In this document: positions 13,499-21,038 of the stretch, in pieces
How the letters are laid out: the number at the start of each line of letters is the position of its first letter
Position numbering within the stretch: position 1 is the first letter of the stretch
Program-made: the position numbers and the translations under genes
Assembly (NCBI GenBank): GCA_035582835.1
Contig: JAYKAV010001289.1
Location: forward strand, 1,219,046 to 1,283,045
Length of the DNA: 64,000 bases
Source of the DNA: Phoebastria nigripes
Lineage: Eukaryota > Chordata > Aves > Procellariiformes > Diomedeidae
Direction: 5' to 3'
Notes under the pieces: model-generated
Told to the model about the DNA's origin: nothing
Databases searched by the model: none
Seen by the model: only the letters and a program-made list of their open reading frames with translations

Positions 13499-14590
13499 AG
13501 GCCTAGACAGGTGTACTCTGCGCTGGGTAAAAAACTGGCTGGGCGGCCGGGCCCAGAGAGTTGTGGTGAATGGAGCGAAGTCCACTTGGCGGCTGGTCAT
13601 GAGCGGTGTCCCCCAGGGCTCCGTTTTGGGGCCGGTCTTGTTCAATATCTTTATTAACGATCTGGACGAGGGGATTGAGTGCTCCCTCAGTAAGTTNGCA
13701 GANGACACCAAGCTGGNCGGNAGTGTNGATCTGCTNGAGGGTAGGAAGGCTCTNCAGAGGGACCTGGACAGGCTGGATNGATGGGCTGAGGCCAACTGCA
13801 TGAGGTTCAACAAGGCCAAGTGCCGGGTCCTGCACTTTGGCCACAACAACCCCANGCAACGCTACAGGCTGGGGGAAGAGTGGCTGGAAAGCTGCCTGTC
13901 GGAAAAGGACATTGGGGGTGCTGGTTGACAGCCGGCTGAATATGAGCCGGCAGTGTGCCCAGGTGGCCAAGAAGGCCAACGGCATCCTGGCCTATATCAC
14001 AAATAGTGTGACCAGCAGGAGTAGGGAAGTGATTGTCCCCCTGTACTCGGCACTGGTGAGGCCGCACCTCGAATACTGTGTTCAGTTTTGGGCCCCTCAC
14101 TACAAGAAGGACATTGAGGTGCTGGAGCGTGTCCAGAGGAGGGCAACGAAGCTGGTGAAGGGTCTGGAGAGCAAGTCTTATGAGGAGCGGCTGAGGGAAC
14201 TGGGACTGTTTAGTCTGGAGAAGAGGAGGCTGAGGGGAGACCTTATCGCGCTCTACAACTACCTGAAAGGAGGTTGCAGCGAGGTGGGTGTCGGTCTCTT
14301 CTGCCAAGCAACTAGAAATAGGATGAGTGGAAATGGCCTCAAGTTGCGCCAGGGGAGGTTTAGATTGGACATTAGGAAAAATTTCTTTACTGAAAGAGTG
14401 GTTAAACATTGGAACAGGCTGCCTGGGGAAGTGGTGGAGTCACCATCCCTGGAAGTATTTAAAAGACGTGTAGATGAGGCACTTAGGGACATGGTTTAGT
14501 GAGGCATGGTGGTGTTGGGTTGACGGTTGGACTTGATGATCTTAGAGGTCTTTTCCAACCTTAATGATTCTATGATTCTATGATTCTATG
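13499..14590 (+). mobile_element. CR1 LINE retrotransposon copy A, 5'-truncated
   Basis: This is the 3' part of a chicken-repeat-1 non-LTR retrotransposon. It contains the last third of the reverse-transcriptase domain, the C-terminal region of ORF2, a roughly 90-base 3' UTR, and the terminal ATGATTCT repeat (three units) that marks CR1 3' ends. The 5' side is truncated, as is usual for CR1 after incomplete target-primed reverse transcription. Homology begins at or slightly before 13,499, where an exact 10-base tandem duplication (13,491-13,510) overlaps the junction. It belongs to the same subfamily as copy C at 48.11 kb, sharing the VDE(A/V)LRDMV end of ORF2. Nine N bases fall within 13,697-13,855. 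It lies in the sense orientation relative to the inferred + strand unit. Confidence 0.95.
13502..14499 (+). pseudogene. CR1 ORF2 fragment (reverse transcriptase C-terminal part), frameshifted
   Basis: Translation from about 13,502 reads through [18 protein letters not shown] and the [19 protein letters not shown] motif of non-LTR reverse transcriptases. It then passes the position of the catalytic F-A-D-D box near 13,690-13,706, where two codons contain N. One extra base near 13,906-13,915 shifts the frame. The second frame (13,837-14,499) carries the conserved CR1 C-terminal segment with [30 protein letters not shown] and [11 protein letters not shown], and ends at TAG. The endonuclease and N-terminal reverse-transcriptase regions are missing, so the copy cannot be autonomous. 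It is a fossil insertion rather than a host gene. Confidence 0.93.
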
Positions 14591-14619
14591 CAGCAGCCAT
14601 TGGGTCAAAGCTTTGCAGC

Positions 14620-14646
14620 TTTTCTAATGTGTGACTCTTGTTTCAG
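14620..14646 (+). promoter_or_regulatory. Branch point and 3' splice acceptor
   Basis: A TTCTAAT string matching the vertebrate branch-point consensus is followed by a short T/C-rich tract (GACTCTTGTTTCAG) ending in AG at 14,646. The distance from branch A to AG is about 20 bases, in the normal range. The whole signal lies in the 56 bases between the CR1 3' end and the candidate terminal exon, so the CR1 must have inserted just upstream of the branch point. This is a prediction from sequence only. Confidence 0.45.
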
Positions 14647-14766
14647 GCAGCAGCTGAGCCCACAGCCTCTGTGCAAGGAGCTTCACTGAAGAAATCCCCT
14701 CTGCATGTGCCCAGCAGCCCAAATCAGCCTTTTCTGATGGATGGTGAAACACTGGAAGACCTTTGA
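14647..14766 (+). CDS. Candidate terminal coding exon of an unidentified + strand gene
   Basis: Directly after the predicted acceptor, one frame stays open for 39 codons and ends at TGA (14,764-14,766); the other two frames hit stops early. The peptide begins AAAEPTASVQGASLKK and ends PFLMDGETLEDL. It is polar, with proline and serine in the middle and an acidic, leucine-ended tail, which fits a disordered C terminus. I do not recognise the protein. Supporting context is the branch point and acceptor immediately 5', and a poly(A) signal about 175 bases after the stop. Against it, 40 open codons is weak evidence alone, and upstream exons were not found. It could also be the last exon of a non-coding RNA, or chance. 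Confidence 0.35.
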   Translation, partial: AAAEPTASVQGASLKKSPLHVPSSPNQPFLMDGETLEDL

Positions 14767-14941
14767 AGGACTGCAAAGGAGGGAAGAAAATTGTTACCAG
14801 GCAGATTGTCTTGCTGTTTAAGTAAGTGAGGTGCGAATAGCACCCTTTGTCCCGCCCCCCCCTTCATTTATTTATTATTATTGTGTATTTTAAATACACA
14901 TTACTAGTAACAAATTGAAAGAGCTGCTTTGTAAATCAAAA

Positions 14942-14947
14942 AATAAA
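14942..14947 (+). terminator. Poly(A) signal AATAAA, proximal
   Basis: Canonical AATAAA on the + strand, 175 bases after the stop of the candidate terminal exon. A T/G-containing stretch follows 20-45 bases downstream (GATGTATACATGGTTTTC), as expected of a downstream element. If the exon is real, this gives a short 3' UTR, with the signal at 17,144 giving a longer alternative. Confidence 0.4.
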
Positions 14948-15331
14948 TACTTCTAACATTCAGCATGATATGATGTATACATGGTTTTCTTTCAGCTAAG
15001 TTAAAATGGCAAAAACAGAGAAGAGTTGTGGTTCAGTTGATGGGGTGGTGTAAATCAGAGTTGTGACGCTAAGGTGAGTGGGCTGAAAACAAGCACTTAA
15101 TGCCTCCCAGCAATGTTCGTCTGTGTTTGGATTGACTGTTATCACATAAGAACATAGGGCAAATGGGCAAAAGCATCCATGCAGCTCCAGAGCCAAAGCC
15201 CAATGAGTTTTTGGTTCCTGACTAGCGTAGATGCTTTCAAGACTTTCTCCCCCAGTGGGCTAGCAGAGTAACAGTACCCTTAGACAAACAGTTACAAAGC
15301 CAGATTGTTGCAGCGAGGAATGTCTCTATTA

Positions 15332-15599
15332 ACCTTGCTTTGGATTTGGGTTTTTGCAGATGTGCTGCCATGAGGAGGAAGAGNAGAAGGCTTGGCTCCA
15401 GGAGCTACAGTTCTGTCCCACCACACTTGGACATGTTCCTGCACCCTCAGCATCTCTCCTGCTGCGATGGAGGTGCTGCATGGGAGCAGTCTGCCTTGCC
15501 TGCACCTTCACCTTTGGGACTGTGGCTGACGGTGGGTCTTGCTGCAGCAGAAACCTGCTGATGTGTGCAGAGGGAGTGTTTACCCACCACTTCCCTTGA
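15332..15599 (+). other. Second acceptor-like site with two open + frames
   Basis: A strong pyrimidine-rich acceptor (GGATTTGGGTTTTTGCAG, ending at 15,359) precedes GC-richer DNA. One frame starting at 15,360 reads MCCHEEEE then KAWLQELQ and stays open for 80 codons to a TGA at 15,597-15,599. Another frame is open to about 15,561. I cannot tell which, if either, is translated; neither peptide is one I recognise, and an N lies at 15,384. This may be an alternative last exon, part of a 3' UTR, or chance. A 258-codon frame on the opposite strand (15,329-16,105) reflects the low stop density of the same GC- and CA-rich DNA. Confidence 0.2.
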
Positions 15600-15879
15600 C
15601 AGGGCTTCAGCTCACACAGAGCAGGGCTGTGCAGCGAGGGGAAGTGGGACACACAAAACCCTTCCAGCCTTGAAAAATGCCAGTGGGGCTGCAGGCAGGC
15701 TCCTGTTGCACAGCAGCCAGACTGGCTGGCACCCCAATGGGGCGCTTCATCCCCAGACAGCTGCAGCCAGCCATGACAACACCCATGCTGGGCAGGAGGG
15801 AGGGGGATGCAATCCGTCAGAGCAGGCTGGAGGGCAGCTGTGGGGGAGAACCTCAGTGGCACCCAGGGGGGCTTCTTCA

Positions 15880-17050
15880 TGTGCCACACAAACCACTCAC
15901 ACTGCAGATGTGAGACACCACCCACTTGTGCATGCCCCATGTGCACACCACACTTGAGACACAAAACGCACCCCCCTGCATATCTAAAACACACAACACC
16001 CACTGGAGACAAAACCCACTCATGCACAGCACTTATGCACTGCGCACATGAAAAACAGAATAGGTGTATGCTGTACACTTGGGATACAAACCACACTGGT
16101 GACACACAGTAGAGACAGGACCTGTGTGCTACTCGTGCAACTCACAGGTGAGTCACAAAACAGTGGGCACAAAACACTGTGTGTGCCCCACACCACCTAT
16201 GCTCACTGCACACCTGCGTGCTGCACAGCACCCACAGCTGCTGCACACTTGCACCACAACACACTGGTGTGCACCACATAACACTCATGTGCCACTTGCA
16301 CCACACCACACTTGTGAGTACACAACACTCGTGTGTGCCACACACATGACGCAACACTTGCATTGCACACTTGCAGCACGAGACACTCAGGCATTGCACA
16401 CATGCTCCACAACATTTGCTGCACACATGAAACACACCCGTGATGCTGCTGCACGTGTGATGTACCACATGTGGGACACCACACGTGTGCTGCACATCCA
16501 GGACACACCACACCTGTGCTGCACATGTGTAACACCACACATTTGCCACACACCTGTGACACACCATATGTGACACCACACATGACATGCCACACACATT
16601 TCACCCCACANGTATGATGCTGCACATATCAGACCCCACATGCATGACACCACACGTGTGACACCACACCCATGAAACACNACATGACACAGCACACGTG
16701 CTGCACACACATTACACCCCACACACGTGCTGCGCACCCACGACGCCACATTTGTGATGCCACAAATGACACCACACGTGCTTGCAGACATGACACACCA
16801 CATATGCATGTTGCATACCACACATGACACTGCACATGCATGATGCTCCACACAGGACATGCCACATGCATGTGCCAACAGACACACACGCTACTCATGA
16901 CACAAACCACAATACCAGTCCCCTGAACACACGGCCACATATGACACAACACGTGCCCATTGCACACTCACCCAACATACCCGCACACAGCACCCTTATG
17001 CCCTGCACCCCCCCACACACCGTAACTCACACATGCGTCTTCTGCCACAT
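15880..17050. repeat. Degenerate CA/TG-rich satellite-like block with CACGTG palindromes
   Basis: Nearly 1.2 kb composed of variants of CACACATGACACCACACGTG, with no fixed period that I can define by eye. Many segments are alternating purine-pyrimidine (CACGTGTG, TGTGCACA, CATGCATG), a pattern compatible with Z-DNA. CACGTG occurs at 16,452, 16,482, 16,653, 16,695, 16,724, 16,775 and 16,950. Long open frames cross it on both strands, rich in H/T/C on + and in C/V/M on -; they are translations of the repeat, not genes. The block lies between the candidate last + strand exon and the distal poly(A) signal, so it may be part of a 3' UTR. Confidence 0.8.
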
Positions 17051-17143
17051 GTGGGCCCCCCCTTGTCGTTGTCATCACCCCCTCCCCATCGTGTCCCCTT
17101 CCATGGGTACTTACTGTGCAAGGAAGATGCTGTTCCATAGCTC

Positions 17144-17149
17144 AATAAA
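17144..17149 (+). terminator. Poly(A) signal AATAAA, distal, + strand unit
   Basis: AATAAA is followed 10 bases later by GCACCA, a typical CA cleavage context, and then by a T10 run (17,173-17,182) that would serve as a U-rich downstream element. This is a near-textbook vertebrate poly(A) site. It probably ends the + strand transcript, after which composition skew switches sign. Confidence 0.55.
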
Positions 17150-17192
17150 GTCTTGCACCATAACCACAGTCGTTTTTTTTTTAAACATTTAC

Positions 17193-17198
17193 TTTATT
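17193..17198 (-). terminator. Poly(A) signal AATAAA, - strand unit
   Basis: Reading the - strand, AATAAA is followed by GTAAATGTTTAAAA and then by a G/T-rich stretch (GACTGTGGTTATGGTG, in the 17,155-17,170 region) suitable as a downstream element. It faces the + strand signal 44 bases away, so the two transcripts would abut or overlap by a few tens of bases. An A10 run on the - strand here is encoded in the genome and could cause internal priming in cDNA libraries. Confidence 0.5.
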
Positions 17199-20057
17199 AT
17201 TATATTATTGGACCCTTTACTCACATCAGATACTTCACTTCAACAACACGCCCGCACATTGTACAGACACTCTCAGTCTGTCCCCTGACAGCAGCCCACC
17301 CCTCCACTTACCGTCAAACCCCACGGTACATTAGAGGATGCTTTTACAGTTCAGGTTTCCCAGCTACTTGCTTTCTTACACTGGTGGGACTGACAAAAGC
17401 AAAGCCCATCACCCCCCGGTAGCAGAGCTGAGGAGAAGGCAGCATCCATCCAGCTCCACTCAGACATAGTCCTTTCCTCTGCCCATCACCTTTAACTACA
17501 CAACCAAGTAACAGCCATAANATTTGTCTTTGACCATCTCAGTCTTTTACCTTTCCCAAGGCTTTTATCCCTGTGACCCTCAGCAATAGCAGCCTGCTTT
17601 CAGGCATCNTTTGAGGCAATGCTGTAGCTGGCGTACCAGTATGTAAGCCATGCACAGTGCTAAAAATACAGTTGGATAGCACAGCAATAGAAGGCTGTAG
17701 AAGCTGGAGTCTGACACTCATTTCCCCCCAACTATTTAATAACAGTGGTTAATTTCAATGACCATAAAGTATCATCTGCTTTGCTTCACTTGTTTCAAAA
17801 AATAACCAAAACCAGCAAAAAACATAAGCTTTTATACCTTAGCGTTATCGTACAGCAACTATCTCTCTGCAGTTTGGGCTTCAGTTTGGCTGACTTAAGT
17901 CACAACTCTCTCATCAGAGCTTCCTTTTATTTGCCAGGTATGAGTACTCTTTCCCAAGTAAAGCATTTCATCTAAGCAAGCTGGTTATCAAGACACCCTC
18001 TCTCCCCTTTCAGGAGAAGCAGAGACACAGTACAACACCCAGCTAACATTACCTCCACAGAAGCAAGTCAGAGGTAGCCCCCAAGCAACTCGGTCTGTGC
18101 TTGTGCTGTGGCACAGCAGATGCTCAGCCATGAGAGAGTCAGCTTGCTTCTCTCTGTAACCCAACTCCCCAGTGCCACAGCTTGAGTGTTTCAGCTGTGA
18201 GTGTGCCTTAGCAGGAATGCTGCAGGATGGTGCTCCTGGCTGCTAAGCATAGCTTTGATTCAGAATCTGGTCATGCAGCATCTTCCTGCTCCCTGTGGGC
18301 ACATGCGTGCATAGCAGGCAGATGCTCTGTACGCCCAGCTTTCTCACATCTTACCCTCTCCTGGTGGTGTTAACAAACCAAGCCTGGAGCAAGACCCATA
18401 TTTTTGTTGAGCTTGGATAGAGTAAAACACCTGGATTGCTGTGCTGGAAGCCTGCACTTTAAAAAAAAAAAACAACAAACAAAGCCATTAAGCAGTATAA
18501 GCTGCTGCATGTTCTGCATTAGGGTGCAGGCCTGAGCACTGTCGTGGTGGGGCTGAGGAGACCAGGACCCACTCTGTCTTTGCAGTTGAGTGCTGTACAT
18601 AGCCAGGCACCCCATGAGCTGCCTCCCAGTCAGGGCTGCAGGACTCCATCACTGGAGACCTCCAAGTTTGGGGGCAGAAGATCTGGATGCTTCCCTCTCT
18701 CCATGCTCAGCCAGTTTCTGCCTCCAGCATCCCTGTTTGAGACCCACGTTATGAAAGATTCATGAAAACATTACCTTTGCTTATCTAGGATGAATTTCAG
18801 TTACAATACTTTTCTTAAAGTTTGAAGAGAAGGTACCCACGTGCCAACCATAGCACTTGACAGTTAATGCTTACGCAACATAAAGGAGCACTACTGGTCA
18901 AGTCCATCACACTCATTCTGGTCCATAAACTTATGCTAAGACAGGCAGTTTCCAAATGAGCTACCACATTAGTTATGTTATTAGGATCATTCATCAGGTT
19001 ACTCATTCATTGTCCTGTACAGGTGAATGCCCCCTTGGTTTTGGGGTTTTTAAATTATTTATTTATTCATNGAGTCAGAAACAGGTGAGTGCACCCTCCT
19101 CCCCCCTGGTGTCCTTCAGCATCTGAGAGCCACTCTGTTCACCAACAGCCATCCACCAGCAGTTGCTCACTCACAGCTTCAGGCTGTGGCCATGTGTCCA
19201 GCAGCCCATGTCCATGAGACCTCAGTGCAGGGGAAGACAAGGACTTTACCTGCAGAGTTTATGAAACCTGGACACACTGAACAACTCAGAATTGCCACAT
19301 AAGGAGTACAGATCTTCAGTGCATGAGACTACCTCCAGCTCTGGCCCTCCGAGGCACTGTTACCAATTGAATGAGTATTAGCAGTAGAGTGGTACAAGGT
19401 AGTTTCTCCCAGGCCATGTTGAAGGGAAAAGACACCTTGGATCCTTTGTTATATCTAAAAAAAAGTTTTAAATTATGCATCCAACTCCTGTTTTAGAAGG
19501 GCTTTTGATACCACTGAGAAAGAATGATATTGCTGGTAGAGGTGAGTGGGACCTGCACACCTTGCTGGTGAAGGGTCACACAATGAAAAGGACAGGTAAC
19601 ACAACACGCACTGGTGACTTTTCCCATCCTAAGACACAGGCAAACCCACTGCAACCTGCCAGCCATCTCAGGAAGCCTCACAGGTGTGGAGGGATATGCT
19701 CAGCAAGCAGCCAGAGAAACCTAAACCAGTTACGACCACATCAAATGGTAAGTTCTGCCTTACATAAAGATCTACAGGTAAGACATTAGTACAACCATTG
19801 CATCTGTCAAAGCCATGAGCTCTTGGCACCCTTATTCAACATCTCTTCTTCCAAGGCAGAGGTGTGGACAGATTATACCATAAGCACTGAGACCAAGAAT
19901 TTTTCTTTCAAGTTCATTACGTTCCTCTGTTGCACAGAGCTCATGGAAGTGGCACTCTTATTCAAACATTCACAGTGATCAAAGTAAAACTGAATTAATC
20001 CAACAGAGTTTGCAAACCCAGTGGTTTTCTACAGTTGTCACCAAAAAAACTTTAAAT
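17199..20057 (-). other. Non-coding DNA, possible long 3' UTR of the - strand unit
   Basis: No open frame here is convincing, and no transposable element is recognised. From this point the + strand becomes A- and C-rich by eye, the opposite of the left end of the window. The segment lies between two - strand AATAAA signals (17,193 and 20,058), consistent with a proximal and distal polyadenylation pair; this is inference. Confidence 0.3.
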
Positions 20058-20063
20058 TTTATT
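20058..20063 (-). terminator. Poly(A) signal AATAAA, proximal, - strand
   Basis: The + strand TTTATT at this position is AATAAA on the - strand, followed by ATTTAAAGTTTTTTTGG with a U-rich downstream element. It lies about 320 bases downstream of the stop of the open frame at 20,383. Strong by sequence but unproven. Confidence 0.4.
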
Positions 20064-20382
20064 CAGACTTTGCATGCTAGCACAGATTAGGCATTGTTAC
20101 AGTTACAATCTAGCACAGCATATTATAGCATAATGCCACATCATGGTGCCATGAAGTCAAAACAGCTGCTGAGCTACCACCACCATAACTTGAGTTTCTA
20201 TGAAGTACAAAGTTCGACTCTATTGCCTCTAACCTTGAGTTTAGTGCATCTTAAAAGCAAGTTTCTATGTTACACTAATGTACTCTGACAAGTATATGCT
20301 AAGGCGTAAATACTTAACATTTAAACACTTATGCACAAGACCAGAGTCGCAGAAACTGAACAAAAGCCTCTTCAGAGGTAAT

Positions 20383-20952
20383 CTAGTTCTTCCCACCATT
20401 ATTCTGTAGTGCAGATACATCTACATCGGGCCCCATAGATTTATGTGCATCCATACCTGACCCATGCTCACCAGCTATATATTGTGCTCTATAAAGCCCC
20501 TTGTGAAGACTGTAGATGAAGTAATGCTGGGCAATCTTACTTCTAGGGAGATCAGTTGTACTGTCTAAACTTGCTCCTTTTCTTTGGCAGCTTTCTTTCC
20601 TTCTCCTCTGGTTGAGGCCAAACAGGTAATTTCCTTTACTGCCCCCCCTTGGGTGTCATGTTTTCTAGACGCAGTTGTTGTGGATTTAACTCCAGCGATC
20701 CAGAGGAAGGAGCAGCCTCCTCCATCTTAGCTTAATGGCCAGAAGAGTCAAGGATTAAATCCCCCTGGAGTCAGTAATTTTTATCCTGTGACCTAGGAGA
20801 CACCATTCATCTTGCAACTTGGGTGATATTTCTGGAGCGAGACGTGAAATATTAATTACTGGAGGCTGGGCCCATGGAAAGCATTCCTCTTTATCACTGA
20901 CTCCCACTGAGGGCAACAGGGGCTTTACACAAGTGTCTTGGACACAGCCACG
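20383..20952 (-). other. Chain of open - strand frames broken at homopolymers, unidentified
   Basis: Three successive - strand frames are open. The first, 20,952 to 20,755, includes DKEECFPWAQPPVINISRL. The second, 20,725 to 20,636, begins MEEAAPSSGSLELNPQQLRL. The third, 20,655 to 20,383, includes SKIAQHYFIYSLHKGLYRAQ and ends in NGGKN and TAG. The breaks fall at a C5 run (20,761-20,765, + strand) and a C7 run (20,642-20,648), which are common sites of indel error; one further TAA (20,732-20,734) separates the first two segments. I do not recognise the peptide. It could be a terminal coding exon with assembly indels, a decayed exon, or chance, since frames of 60-90 codons are frequent here. 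A poly(A) signal follows at 20,058. Confidence 0.2.
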
Positions 20953-20995
20953 TTAGACTGATCAAGTCCAAACTGACAATTGTCTAGAGCATTAG

Positions 20996-21038
20996 ACTTA
21001 CCTGTGAGCATCCTTCAGGAGGATGATGGGCATCATCC
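20996..21038 (-). promoter_or_regulatory. Donor-like CACAG/GTAAGT next to an 18-base palindrome
   Basis: On the - strand, CTCACAG is followed by GTAAGT (20,996-21,001), a full donor consensus. Just inside the would-be exon lies GGATGATG-GG-CATCATCC (21,021-21,038), two perfect 8-base arms with a 2-base centre. No matching acceptor with an open frame was found, so the site may be cryptic. Confidence 0.25.

Noticed and set aside
13807..14409. 200-codon - strand frame
   Set aside because: It is the antisense shadow of the CR1 reverse-transcriptase coding region; a matching shadow occurs in copy C (48,395-48,814).
15140..15180. CATAAGAACATAGGG as a CR1 3' tail
   Set aside because: Only the first dozen bases match; the next expected box is absent.
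16124..16887. 149-codon + frame (16,124-16,573) and 166-codon - frame (16,387-16,887)
   Set aside because: Both are translations of the CA/TG repeat, with H/T/C-rich or C/V/M-rich low complexity; frames are open on both strands because the repeat has few stop triplets.
17171..17198. AATAAA plus A10 on the - strand as the tail of a processed pseudogene
   Set aside because: No upstream coding similarity was seen, and processed pseudogenes are rare in birds because CR1 does not prime on poly(A); a genuine poly(A) site is simpler.
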